Source of the DNA: Rhipicephalus microplus
Lineage: Eukaryota; Arthropoda; Arachnida; Ixodida; Ixodidae
Direction of reading: 5' to 3'
Length of the DNA stretch: 64,000 bases
Assembly: GCF_043290135.1 (NCBI RefSeq)
Contig: NC_134707.1
Coordinates: forward strand, 67,075,906 to 67,139,905
This document shows positions 21,201-34,669 of the stretch, piece after piece. The notes under the pieces were generated by a model that saw only the letters and a program-made list of their open reading frames with translations, had not been told where the DNA came from and did not search any database. Position 1 is the first letter of the stretch. Every line of letters begins with the position of its first letter. Both the position numbers and the translations under genes were made by a program.

Positions 21201-22670
21201 AGAATGTTTTCACACTCGTTGTTTGGCTAATAGATGGCGCTGACTGTCACTCCTACTTCTAAATTCACATATAAACCCCAAAAAAAGTGGATGGAGGGAC
21301 AGCCGCTGGATAGCTCAGTGGTTAGAGCATCGAACGCGTTATTCGAAGGTCGTAGGATCGATTCCTGCTCACAGCTGGTGATTTTTTCATCCACTTTTCT
21401 TCCTTCTTTCTTCTTATTTACATTCCATTGGTTCTAATAACTTCCCCTGTACATTCCTTGGCATTACTGTCTGTTATATCTCATTAATATTGTGTTAAAC
21501 CACGGAAATACGAGCCCTTAGGTATACACTTCTCTCCCTTATTTCATTGAACAAGGGTCTCGTACTGGCAGGCTTGGTGGGTTTAGGTTGTATAAGAGGG
21601 ACAATTATTCAGCTGCCCGCTCATAATAAGTTCACGTGCTACGTGACGCCAAAACATGCGAATAAGAGTGTTTTCACACTCGTTGTTTGGCTTATAGATG
21701 GCGCTGACTGTCACTCCTACTTCTAAATTCACATATAAACCCCCCAAAAAAAGTGGATGGAGGGACGGCCGCTGTGATAGCTCAGTGGTTAGAGCATCGA
21801 ACGCGTTATTCGAAGGTCGTAGGTTCGATTCCTGCTCACAGCTTGTAATTTTTTCATCAACTTTTCTTTCTTCTTTCTTTTTATTTACATTCCATTGGTT
21901 CTAATAACTTCCCCTGTACATTCCTTGGCATTACTGTCTGTTATATCTCATTAATATTGTGTTAAACCACGGAAATACGAGCCCTTAGGTATACACTTCT
22001 CTCCCTTATTTTATTGAACGAAGGTCTCGTAGTGGCAGACTTGGTGTGTTTAGGTTGTATAAGAGGGACAATTATTCAGCTGCCCGCTCATAATAAGTTC
22101 ACGTGCTACGTGACGCCAAAACATGCGAATAAGAGTGTTTTCACACTCGTTGTTTGGCTTATAGATGGCGCTGATTGTCACTCCTACTTCTAAATTCACA
22201 TATAAACCCAAAAAAAAGTGGATGGAGGACGGCCGCTGTTATAGCTCAGTGGTTAGAGCATCGAACGCGTTATTCGAAGGTCGTAGGTTCGATTCCTGCT
22301 CACAGCTGGTAATTTTTTCATCCACTTTTCTTTCATCTTTCTTCTTAGATACATTCCATTGGTTCTAATTACTTCCCCTGTACATTCCTTGGCATTACTG
22401 TCTGTTATATCTCATTAAAATTGTGTTAAACCACGGAAATACGAGCCTTTAGGTATACACTTCTCTCCCTTATTTCATTGAACGAGGGTCTCGTACTGGC
22501 AGACTTGGTGTGTTTAGGTTGTATAAGAGGGACAATTAATCAGCTGCCCGCTCATAATAAGTTCACTTGCTACGTGACGCCAAAACATGCGAATAAGAGT
22601 GTTTTCACACTCGTTTTCTGGCTTATAGATGGCGCTGACTGTCACTCCTACTTCTAAATTCACATATAAA

Positions 22671-22691
22671 CCCCCCCCCCCCCAAAAAAAA
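22671..22691 (+). repeat. C13-A8 homopolymer junction
   Basis: Thirteen C followed by eight A, against 3-7 C and 5-8 A at the same place in other monomers. This is a replication-slippage hotspot, or possibly a sequencing-length error. Confidence 0.85.
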
Positions 22692-25600
22692 GGATGGAGG
22701 GACGGCCACTGTGATAGCTCAGTGGTTAGAGCATCGAACGCGTTATTCGAAGGCCGTAGGTTCGATTCCTGCTCAGAGCTGGTAATTTTTTCATCCACTT
22801 TTTTCTCTTCTTTCTTCTTATTTACATTCCATTGGTTCTAATAACTTCCCCTGTACATTAATTGGCATTACTGTCTGTTATATCTTATTAATATTGTGTT
22901 AAACCACAGAAATACGAGCCATTAGGTATACACTTCTCTCCCTTATTTCATTGAACGAGGATCTCGTACTGGCAGACTTGGTGTGTTTAGGTTGTATAAG
23001 AGGGACAATTAATCAGCTGCGCGCTCATAATATGTTCACGTGCTACGTGACGCCAAAACATGCGAATAAGAGCGTTTTCACACTCGTTGTTTGGCTTATA
23101 GATGGCGCTGACTGTCACTCCTACTTCTAAATTCACATATAAACCCCAAAAAAAGTGGATGGAGGGACGGCCGCTGTGATAGCTCAGTGGTTAGAGCATC
23201 GAACGCGTTATTCGAAGGTCGTAGGTTCGATTCCTGCTCACAGCTGGTAATTTTTTCATCCCCTTTTCTTTCTTCTTTCTTCTTATTTACATTCCATTGG
23301 ATCTAATAACTTCCCCTGTACATTCCTTGGCATTACTGTCTGTTATATCTCATTAATATTGCGTTAAACCACGGAAATACGAGCCCTTAGGTATACACTT
23401 CTCTCCCTTATTTCATTGAACGAGGGTCTCGTACTGGCAGACTTGGTGTGTTTAGGTTGTATAAGAGGGACAATTAATCAGCTGCCCGCTCATAATAAGT
23501 TCACGTGCTACGTGACGCCAAAACATGCGAATAAGAGTGTTTTCACACTCGTTGTTTGGCTTATAGATGGCGCTGACTGTCACTCCTACTTCTAAATTCA
23601 CATAAAAACCCCAAAAAAGTGGATGGAGGGACGGCCGCTGTGATAGCTCTGTGGTTAGAGCATCGAACGCGTTATTCGAAGGTCGTCGGTTCGATTCCTG
23701 CTCACAGCTGGTAATTTTTTCATCCACTTTTCTTTCTTCTGTCTTCTTATTTACATTCCATTGCTTCTAATAACTTCCCCTGTACATTCCTTGGCATTAC
23801 TGTCTGTTATATCTCATTAATATTGTGTTAAACCACGGAAATACGAGCCCTTAGGTATACACTTCTCTCCCTTTTTTCATTGAACGAGGGTCTCGTACTG
23901 GCAGACTTGGTGTGTTTAGGTTGTGTAAGAGGGACAATTAATCAGCTACCCGCTCATAATAAGTTCACGTGCTACTTGACGCCAAAACATGCGAATAAGA
24001 GTGTTTTCACACTCGTTGTTTGGCTTATTGATGGCGCTGACTGTCACTCCTACTTATAAACTCACATATAAACCCCCAAAAAAGTGGATGGAGGGACGGC
24101 CGCTGTGATAGCTCAGTGGTTAGAGCATCGAACGCGTTATTCGAAGGTCGTAGGTTCGATTCCTGCTCACAGCTGGTAATTTTTTTATCCACTTTTCTTT
24201 CTTCTTTCTTCTTATTTACATTCCAATGGTTCTAATAACTTCCCCTGTACATTCCTTGGCATTACTGTCTGTTAAATCTCATTATTATTGTGTTAAAGCA
24301 CGGAAATACGAGCCCTTAGGTATACACTTCTCTCCCTTATTTCATTGAAGGAGGGTCTCGTACTGGCAGACTTGGTGTGTTTAGGTTGTATAAGAGGGAC
24401 AATTAATCAGCTGCCCGCTCATAATAAATTCACGTGCTACGTGACGCCAAAACATGCGAATAAGAGTGTTTTCACACTCGTTGTATGGCTTATAGATGGC
24501 GCTGACTGTCACTCCTACTTCTAAATTCACATAAAAACCCCAAAAAAAGTGGATGGAGGGACGGCCGCTGTGATAGCTCAGTGGTTAGAGCATCGAACGC
24601 GTTATTCGAAGGTCGTAGGTTCAATTCCTGCTCACAGCTGGTCATTTTTTCATCCACTTTTCTTTCTTCTTTCTTCTTATTTACAATCGATTGGTTCTAA
24701 TAACTTCCCCTGTACATTCCTTGGCATTACTGTCTGTTATATCTCATTAATATTGTGTTAAACCACGGAAATACGAGCCCTTAGGTATACACTTCTCTCC
24801 CTTATTTCATTGAACGAGGGTCTCGTACTGGCAGCCTTGGTGTGTTTAGGTTGTATGAGAGGGACAATTAATCAGCTGCCCGCTCATAATAAGTTCACGT
24901 GCTACGTGACGCCAAAACATGCGAATAAGAGTGTTTTCACACTCGTTGTTTGGCTTATAGATGGCGCTGACTGTCACTCCTACTTCTAAATTCACATATA
25001 AACCCCAAAAAAAGTGGATGGAGGGACGGCCACTGTGATAGATCAGTGGTTAGAGCATCGAACGCGTTATTCGAAGGTCGTAGGTTCAATTCCTGCTCAC
25101 AGCTGGTAATTTTTTCATCCACTTTTCTTTCTTCTTATTTACATTCCATTGGTTCTAATAACTTCCCCTGTACATTTCTTGGCATGACTATCTGTTATAT
25201 CACATTAATATTGTGTTAAACCACGGAAATACGAGCCCTTAGGTATACACTTCTCTCCCTTATTTCATTGAACGAGGGTCTCGTACTGGCAGGCTTGGTG
25301 TGTTTAGGTTGTATAAGAGGGACAATTATTCAGCTGCCCGCTCATAATAAGTTCACGTGCTACGTGACGCCAAAACATGCGAATAAGAGTGTTTTCACAC
25401 TCGTTGTTTGGCTTATAGATGGCGCTGACTGTCATTCCTACTTCTAAATTCACATATAAACCCCCCAAAAAAGTTTATGGAGGGACGGCCGCTGTGATAG
25501 CTCAGTGGTTAGAGCATCCAACGCGTTATTCGAAGGTCGTAGGTTCGATTCCTGCTCACAGCTGGTAATTTTTTCATCCACTTTTCTTTCTTCTTTCTTC

Positions 25601-26419
25601 TTATTTACATTCCATTGGTTCTAATAACTTCCCCTGTACATTCCTTGGCATTACTGTCTGTTATATCTCATTAATATTGTGTTAAACCACGGAAATACGA
25701 GCCCTTAGGTATACACTTCTCTCCCTTATTTCATTTAACGAGGGTCTCGTACTGGCAGACTTGCTGTGTTTAGGTTGTATAAGAGGGACAATTAATCAGC
25801 TGCCCACTCATAATAAGTTCACGTGCTACGTGACGCCAAAACATGCGAATAAGAGTGTTTTCACACTCGTTGTTTGGCTTATAGATGGCGCTGACTGTCA
25901 CTCCTACTTCTAAATTCACATATAAACCGCAAAAAAAGTGAATGGAGGGACGGCCGCTGTGATAGCTCAGTGGTTAGTGCATCGAACGCGTTATTCGAAG
26001 GTCGTAGGTTCGATTCCTGCTCACAGCTGGTAATTTTTTCATCCACTTTTCTTTCTTCTTTCTTCTTATATACATTCCATTGGTTCTAATAACTTCCCCT
26101 GTACATTCCTTGGCATTACTGTCTGTTATATCTCATTAAAATTGTGTTAAACCACGGAAATACGAGCCCTTAGGTATACACTTCTCTCTCTTATTTCATT
26201 GAACGAGGGTCTCGTACTGGCAGACTTGGTGTGTTTAGGTTGTATAAGAGGGACAATTAATCAGCTGCCCGCTCATAATAAGTTCACGTGCTACGTGACG
26301 CCAAAACATGCGAATAAGAGTGTTTTCACACTCGTTGTTTGGCTAATAAATGGCGCTGACTGTCACTGCTACTTCTAAATTCACATATAAACCCCAAAAA
26401 AGTGGATGGAGGGACAGCC

Positions 26420-26490
26420 GCTGGATAGCTCAGTGGTTAGAGCATCGAACGCGTTATTCGAAGGTCGTAGGTTCGATTCCTGCTCACAGC
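26420..26490 (+). pseudogene. Damaged tRNA-like core (GCTGGA type), block copy 2
   Basis: Same single-base loss in the acceptor stem as at 2889, at the +23,531 position. Confidence 0.7.
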
Positions 26491-29200
26491 TGGTAATTTT
26501 TTCATCCACTTTTCTTTCTTCTTTCTTCTTATTTACATTCCATTGGTTCTAATAACTTCCCCTGTACATTCCTTGGCATTACTGTCTGTTATATCTCATT
26601 ATTATTGTGTTAAACCACGGAAATACGAGCCCTAAAGTATACACTTCTCTCCCTTATTTCATTTATCGAGGGTCTCGCACTGGCAGACTTGGTGTGTTTA
26701 GGTTGTATAAGAGGGACAATTAATCAGCTGCCCGCTCATAATAAGTTCACGTGCTACGTGACGCCAAAACATGCGAATAAGAGTGTTTTCACACTCGTTG
26801 TTTGGCTTATAGATGGCGCTGACGTTCACTCCTACTTCTAAATTCACATATAAACCCAAAAAAAGTGGATGGAGGGACGGCCGCTGTGATAGCTCAGTGG
26901 TTAGAGCATCGAACGCGTTATTCGAAGGTCGTAGGTTCAATTCCTGCTCACAGCTGGTAATTTTTTCATCCACTTTTCTTTCTTCTTTCTTCTTATTTAC
27001 ATTCCATTGGTTCTAATAACTTCCCCTGTACATTCCTTGGCATGAATATCTGTTATATCACATTAATATTGTGTTAAACCACGGAAATACGAGCCCTTAG
27101 GTATACACTTCTCTCCCTTATTTCATTGAACGGGGGTCTCGTACTGGCAGGCTTGGTGGGTTTAGGTTGTGTAAGAGGGACAATTATTCAGCTGCCCGCT
27201 CATAATAAGTTCACGTGCTACGTGACGCCAAAACATGCGAATAAGAGTGTTTTCACACTCGTTGTTTGGCTTATAGATGGCGCTGACTGTCACTCCCACT
27301 TCTAAATTCACATATAAACCCCCAAAAAAAGTGGATGGAGGGACGGCCGCTGTGATAGCTAAGTGGTTAGAGCATCGAACGCGTTATTCGAAGGTCGTAG
27401 GTTCGATTCCTGCTCACAGCTTGTAATTTTTTCATCAACTTTTCTTTCTTCTTTCTTTTTTTTACATTCCATTGGTTCTAATAACTTCCCCTGTACATTC
27501 CTTGGCATTACTGTCTGTTATATCTCATTAATATTGTGTTAAACCACGGAAATACGAGCCCTTAGGTATACACTTCTCTCCCTTATTTTATTGAACGAAG
27601 GTCTCGTAGTGGCAGACTTGGTGTGTTTAGTTTGTATAAGAGGGACAATTATTCAGCTGCCCGCTCATAATAAGTTCACGTGCTACGTGACGCCAAAACA
27701 TGCGAATAAGAGTGTTTTCACACTCGTTGTTTGGCTTATAGATGGCGCTGACTGTCACTCCTACTTCTAAATTCACATATAAACCCAAAAAAAGTGGATG
27801 GAGAGACGGCCGCTGTGATAGCTCAGTGGTTAGAGCATCGAACGCGTTATTCGAAGGTCGTAGGTTCGATTCCTGCTCACAGCTGGTATTTTTTTCATCC
27901 ACTTTTCTTTCTTTTTTCTTCTTATTTACATTCCATTGGTTCTAATAACTTCCCCTGTACATTCCTTGGCATTACTGTCTGTTATATCTCATTATTATTG
28001 TGTTAAACCACGGAAATACGAGCCCTTAGGTATACACTTCTCTCCCTTATTTCATTTAACGAGGGTCTCGTACTGGCAGACTTGGTGTGTTTAGGTTGTA
28101 TAAGAGGGACAATTAATCAGCTGCCTGCTCATAATAAGTTCACGTGCTACGTGACGCCAAAACATGCGAATAAGAGTGCTTTCACACTCGTTGTTTGGCT
28201 TATAGATGGCGCTGACTGTCACTCCTACTTCTAAATTCACATATAAACCGCAAAAAAAGTGGATGGAGGGACGGCCGCTGTGATAGCTCAGTGGTTAGAG
28301 CATCGAACGCGTTATTCGAAGGTCATAGGTTCGATTCCTGCTCACAGCTGGTAATTTTTTCATCCACTTTTCTTTCTTCTTTCTTCTTATTTACATTCCA
28401 TTGGTTCTAATAACTTCCCGTGTACATTCCTTGGCATTACTGTCTGTTATATTTCATTAATATTGTGTTAAACCACGGAAATACGAGCCCTTAGGTATAC
28501 ACTTCTCTCCCTTATTTCATTGAACGAGGGTCTCGTACTGGCAGACTTGGTGTGTTTAGGTTGTATGAGAGGGACAATTAATCAGCTGCCCGCTCATAAT
28601 AAGTTCACGTGCTACGTGACGCCAAAACGTGCGAATAAGAGTGTTTTCACACTCGTTGTTTGGCTTATAGATGGCGCTGACTGTCACTCCTACTTCTAAA
28701 TTCACATATAAACCCCAAAAAAAGTGGATGGAGGGACGGCCGCTGTGATAGCTCAGTGGTTAGAACATCGAACGCGTTATTCGAAGGTCGTAGGTTCAAT
28801 TCCTGCTCACAGCTGGTAATTTTTTCATCCACTTTTCTTTCTTCTTATTTACATTCCATTGGTTCTACTAACTTCCCCTGTACATTTCTTGGCATGACTA
28901 TCTGTTATATCACATTAATATTGTGTTAAACCACGGAAATACGAGCCCTTAGGTATACACTTCTCTCCCTTATTTCATTGAACGAGGGTCTTGTACTGGC
29001 AGGCTTGGTGTGTTTAGGTTGTATAAGAGGGACAATTATTCAGCTGCCCGCTCATAATAAGTTCACGTGCTACGTGACGCCAAAACATGCGAATAAGAGT
29101 GTTTTCACACTCGTTGTTTGGCTTATAGATGGCGCTGACTGTCACTCCTACTTATAAATTCACATATAAACCCCCCAAAAAAGTGGATGGAGGGACGGCC

Positions 29201-29272
29201 GCCGTGATAGCTCAGTGGTTCGAGCATCGAACACGTTATTCGAAGGTCGTAGGTTCAATTCCTGCTCGCAGC
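29201..29272 (+). pseudogene. tRNA-like core with a hybrid acceptor stem after a conversion patch
   Basis: The 5' strand is GCCGTGA as in its partner at 5670, but the 3' strand is TCGCAGC as in the next monomer (29668). This leaves a C3-A70 mismatch and a T5-G68 wobble. The replacement continues through the following pyrimidine tract to 29344. Confidence 0.7.
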
Positions 29273-32200
29273 TGGTAATTTTTTCATCCACTTTTCTTTC
29301 TTCTTTCTTCTTATTTACATTCCATTGGTTCTAATAACTTCCCCTGTACATTCCTTGGCATTACTGTCTGTTATATCTCATTAATATTGTTTTAAACCAC
29401 GGAAATACGAGCCCTTAGGTATACACTTCTCTCCCTTATTTTATTGAACGAAGGTCTCGTAGTGGCAGACTGGGTGTGTTTAGGTTGTATAAGAGGGACA
29501 ATTATTCAGCTGCCCGCTCATAATAAGTTCACGTGCTACGTGACGCCAAAACATGCGAATAAGAGTGTTTTCACACTCGTTGTTTGGCTTATAGATGGCG
29601 CTGACTGTCACTCCTACTTCTAAATTCACATATAAACCCCCAAAAAAATGTGGATGGAGGGACGGCCGCTGTGATAGCTCAGTGGTTAGAGCATCGAACG
29701 CGTTATTCGAAGGTCGTAGGTTCGATTCCTGCTCGCAGCTGGTAATTTTTTCATCCACTTTTCTTTCTTCTTTCTTCTTATTTACATTCCATTGGTTCTA
29801 ATAACTTCCCCTGTACATTCCTTGGCATTACTGTCTGTTATATCTCATTAATATTGTGTTAAACCACGGAAATACGAGCCCTTAGGTATACACTTCTCTC
29901 CCTTATTTCATTTAACGAGGGTCTCGTACTGGCAGACTTGGTGTGTTTAGGTTGTATAAGAGGGACAATTAATCAGCTGCCCGCTCATAATAAGTTCACG
30001 TGCTACGTGACGCCAAAACATGCGAATAAGAGTGTTTTCACACTCGTTGTTTGGCTTATAGATGGCGCTGACTGTCACTCCTACTTCTAAATTCACATAT
30101 AAACCGCAAGAAAAGTGGATGGAGGGACGGCCGCTGTGATAGCTCAGTGGTTAGTGCATCGAACGCGTTATTCGAAGGTCGTAGGTTCGATTCCTGCTCA
30201 CAGCTGGTAATTTTTTTATCCACTTTTCTTTCTTCTTTCTTCTTATATACATTCCATTGGTTCTAATAACTTCCCCTGTACATTCCTTGGCATTACTGTC
30301 TGTTATATCTCATTAAAATTGTGTTAAACCACGGAAATACGAGCCCTTAGGTATACACTTCTCTCTCTTATTTCATTGAACGAGGGTCTCGTACTGGCAG
30401 ACTTGGTGTGTTTAGGTTGTATAAGAGGGACAATTAATCAGCTGCCCGCTCATAATAACTTCACGTGCTACGTGACGCCAAAACATGCGAACAAGAGTGT
30501 TTTCACACTCGTTGTTTGGCTAATAGATGGCGCTGACTGTCACTGCTACTTCTAAATTCACATATAAACCCCCAAAAAAGTGGATGGAGGGACAGCCGCT
30601 GGATAGCTCAGTGGTTAGAGCATCGAACGCGTTATTCGAAGGTCGTAGGTTCGATTCCTGCTCACAGCTGGTAATTTTTTCATCCACTTTTCTTTCTTCT
30701 TTCTTCTTATTTACATTCCATTGGTTCTAATAACTTCCCCTGTACATTCCTTGGCATTACTGTCTGTTATATCTCATTAATATTGTGTTAAACCACGGAA
30801 ATACGAGCCCTTAGGTATACACTTCTCTCCCTTATTTCATTTATCGAGGGTCTCGTACTGGCAGACTTGGTGTGTTTAGGTTGTATAAGAGGGACAATTA
30901 ATCAGCTGCCCGCTCATAATAAGTTCACGTGCTACGTGACGCCAAAACATGCGAATAAGAGTGTTTTCACACTCGTTGTTTGGCCCATAGATGGCGCTGA
31001 CTGTCACTCCTACTTCTAAATTCACATATAAACCCAAAAAAGTGGATGGAGGGACGGCCGCTGTGATAGCTCAGTGGTTAGAGCATCGAACGCGTTATTC
31101 GAAGGTCGTAGGTTCAATTCCTGCTCACAGCTGGTAATTTTTTCATCCACTTTTCTTTCTTCTTTCTTCTTATTTACATTCCATTGGTTCTAATAACTAC
31201 CCCTGTACATTCCTTGGCATGACTATCTGTTATATCACATTAATATTGTGTTAAACCACGGAAATACGAGCCCTTAGGTATACACTTCTCTCCCTTTTTT
31301 CATTGAACGAGGGTCTCGTACTGGCAGGCTTGGTGGGTTTAGGTTGTATAAGAGGGACAATTATTCAGCTGCCCGCTCATAATAAGTTCACGTGCTACGT
31401 GACGCCAAAACATGCGAATAAGAGTGTTTTCACACTCGTTGTTTGGCTTATAGATGGCGCTGACTGTCACTCCTACTTCTAAATTCACATATAAACCCCC
31501 CAAAAAAGTGGATGGAGGGACGGCCGCTGTGATAGCTCAGTGGTTAGAGCATCGAACGCGTTATTCGAAGGTCGTAGGTTCGATTCCTGCTCACAGCTTG
31601 TAATTTTTTCATCAACTTTTCTTTCTTCTTTCTTTTTTTTACATTCCATTGGTTCTAATAACTTCCCCTGTACATTCCTTGGCATTACTGTCTGTTATAT
31701 CTCATTATTATTGTGTTAAACCACGGAAATACGAGCCCTTAGGTATACACTTCTCTTCCTTATTTTATTGAATGAAGGTCTCGTAGTGGCAGACTTGGTG
31801 TGTTTAGGTTGTATAAGAGGGACAATTATTCAGCTGCCCACTCATAATAAGTTCACGTGCTACGTGACGCCAAAACATGCGAATAAGAGTGTTTTCACAC
31901 TCGTTGTTTGGCTTATAGATGGCGCTGACTGTCACTCCTACTTCTAAATTCACATATAAACCCAAAAAAAAGTGGATGGAGGGACGGCCGCTGTGATAGA
32001 TCAGTGGTTAGAGCATCGAACGCGTTATTCGAAAGTCGTAGGTTCGATTCCTGCTCACAGCTGGTAATTTTTTCATCCACTTTTCTTTCTTCTTTCTTCT
32101 TATTTACATTCCATTGGTTCTAATAACTTCCCCTGTACATTCCTTGGCATTACTGTCTGTTATATCTCATTATTATTGTGTTAAACCACGGAAATACGAG

Positions 32201-34477
32201 CCCTTAGGTATACACTTCTCTCTCTTATTTCATTTAACGAGGGTCTCGTACTGGCAGACTTGGTGTGTTTAGGTTGTATAAGAGGGACAATTAATCAGCT
32301 GCCCGCTCATAATAAGTTCACGTGCTACGTGACGCCAGAACATGCGAATAAGAGTGTTTTCACACTCGTTGTTTGGCTTATAGATGGCGCTGACTGTCAC
32401 TCCTACTTCTAAATTCACATATAACCGCAAAAAAAGTGGATGGAGGGACGGCCGCTGTGATAGCTCAGTGGTTAGAGCATCGAACGCGTTATTCGAAGGT
32501 CGTAGGTTCGATTCCTGCTCACAGCTGGTAATTTATTCATCCACTTTTTTTTCTTCTTTCTTCTTATATACATTCCATTGGTTCTAATAACTTCCCCTGT
32601 ACATTCCTTGGCATTACTGTCTGTTATATCTCATTAAAATTGTGTTAAACCACGGAAATACGAGCCCTTAGGTATACACTTCTCTCCCTTATTTCATTGA
32701 ACGAGGGTCTCGTACTGGCAGACTTGGTGTGTTTAGGTTGTATAAGAGGGACAATTAATCAGCTGCCCGCTCATAATAAGTTCACTTGCTACGTGACGCC
32801 AAAACATGCGAATAAGAGTGTTTTCACACTCGTTTTCTGGCTTATAGATGGCGCTGACTGTCACTCCTACTTCTAAATTCACATATAAACCCCCCAAAAA
32901 AAGGATGGAGGGACGGCCACTGTGATAGCTCAGTGGTTAGAGCATCGAACGCGTTATTCGAAGGCCATAGGTTCGATTCCTGCTCAGAGCTGGTAATTTT
33001 TTCATCCACTTTTTTCTCTTCTTTCTTCTTATTTACATTCCATTGGTTCTAATAACTTCCCCTGTACATTAATTGGCATTACTGTCTGTTATATCTCATT
33101 ATTATTGGGTTAAACCACAGAAATACGAGCCATTAGGTATACACTTCTCTCCCTTTGTTCATTGAACGAGGATCTCGTACTGGCAGACTTGGTGTGTTTA
33201 GGTTGTATAAGAGGGACAATTAATCAGCTGCGCGCTCATAATATGTTCACGTGCTACGTGACGCCAAAACATGCGAATAAGAGTGTTTTCACACTCGTTG
33301 TTTGGCTTATACATGGCGCTGACTGTCACTCCTACTTCTAAATTCACATATCAACCCCAAAAAAAGTGGATGGAGGGACGGCCGCTGTGATAGCTCAGTG
33401 GTTAGAGCATCGAACGCGTTATTCGAAGGTCGTAGGTTCGATTCCTGCTCACAGCTGGTAATTTTTGCATCCCCTTTTCTTTCTTCTTTCTTCTTATTTA
33501 CATTCCATTTGTTCTAATAACTTCCCCTGTACATTCCTTGGCATTACTGTCTGTTATATCTCATTAATATTGTGTTAAACCACGGAAATACGAGCCCTTA
33601 GGTATACACTTCTCTCCCTTATTTCATTGAACGAGGGTCTCGTACTGGCAGACTTGGTGTGTTTAGGTTGTATAAGAGGGACAATTAATCAGCTGCCCGC
33701 TCATAATAAGTTCACGTGCTACGTGACGCCAAAACATGCGAATAAGAGTGTTTTCACACTCGTTGTTTGGCTTATAGATGGCGCTGACTGTCACTCCTAC
33801 TTCTAAATTCACATATAAACCCCCCAAAAAAGTTAATGGAGGTACGGCCGCTGTGATAGCTCAGTGGTTAGAGCATCGAACGCGTTATTCGAAGGTCGTA
33901 GGTTCGATTCCCGCTCACAGCTGGTAATTTTTTCATCCACTTTTCTTTCTTCTTTCTTCTTATTTACATTCCATTGGTTCTAATAACTTCCCCTGTACCT
34001 TCCTTGGCATTACTGTCTGTTATATCTCATTATTATTGTGTTAAACCACGGAAATACGAGCCCTTAGGTATACACTTCTCTCCCTTATTTCATTGAACGA
34101 GGGTCTCGTACTGGCAGACTTGGTGTGTTTAGCTTGTATAAGAGGGACAATTAATCAGCTGCCCGCTCATAATAAGTTCACGTGCTACGTGACGCCAAAT
34201 TATGCGAATAAGAGTGTTTTCACACTCGTTGTTTGGCTTATAGATGGCGCTGACTGTCAATCCTACTTCTAAATTCACATATAAACCCCCCAAAAAAGTG
34301 GATGGAGTGGCGGCCGCTGTGATAGCTCAGTGGTTAGAGCATCGAACGCGTTATTCGAAGGTCGTAGGTTCGATTCCTGCTCAAAGCTGGTAATTTTTTC
34401 ATCCACTTTTCTTTCTTCTTTCTTCTTATTTACATTCCATTGGTTCTAATAACTTCCCCTGTACATTCCTTGGCATT

Positions 34478-34488
34478 ACTGTCTGTTA
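34478..34488 (+). repeat. Target-site duplication, left copy, second retrotransposon
   Basis: ACTGTCTGTTA, repeated at 39886-39896. Identical to the duplication around copy 1 because the whole block was copied after insertion. Confidence 0.93.
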
Positions 34489-34669
34489 CTGTCTGACATT
34501 ACTGTCCTTGGCATTACTGACGACGACGAAGTGTCTCTTCATAGAACGCTTCTGCTTTCGGCTCCGAGCATTGTTATCAAGTTTTTCGCTTTTTAAGGGA
34601 GACGCTGCTCCCTGCCCCAAGGCGACGGACGCGGAGTCATCCACTGGTCCGCCCAGCCAGAGGTCTGCT

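Larger units (their letters stand above)
16357..23531 (+). repeat. Satellite array B1: 15 monomers between the first retrotransposon and the second block copy
   Basis: Same ~465-bp monomer and orientation as array A. Cores start at 16660, 17124, 17589, 18054, 18520, 18985, 19451, 19910, 20375, 20840, 21305, 21771, 22235, 22708 and 23173. The first part, up to 17247, belongs to the large duplicated block. The remainder is not repeated at the 23.5-kb period but is a mosaic of monomer types seen elsewhere: 17589-18520 repeats the 10319/10785/16660 trio without the retrotransposon, and 22708-23173 resembles 9388-9853. The monomer starting at 22235 has GCTGTTA in place of GCTGTGA. No gene seen. 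Confidence 0.96.
23532..34488 (+). repeat. Satellite array B2: 24 monomers, second copy of array A
   Basis: Base 23532 corresponds to base 1, and every one of the 24 cores of array A recurs at exactly +23,531. Cores start at 23637, 24102, 24567, 25032, 25491, 25956, 26420, 26883, 27349, 27812, 28277, 28742, 29201, 29668, 30133, 30598, 31060, 31526, 31990, 32454, 32919, 33384, 33850 and 34316. Differences from array A are scattered single bases plus one clustered patch at 29268-29344. Private monomer variants, including damaged cores, are shared, so this is a copied block and not convergence of the repeat. No gene seen. Confidence 0.97.
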
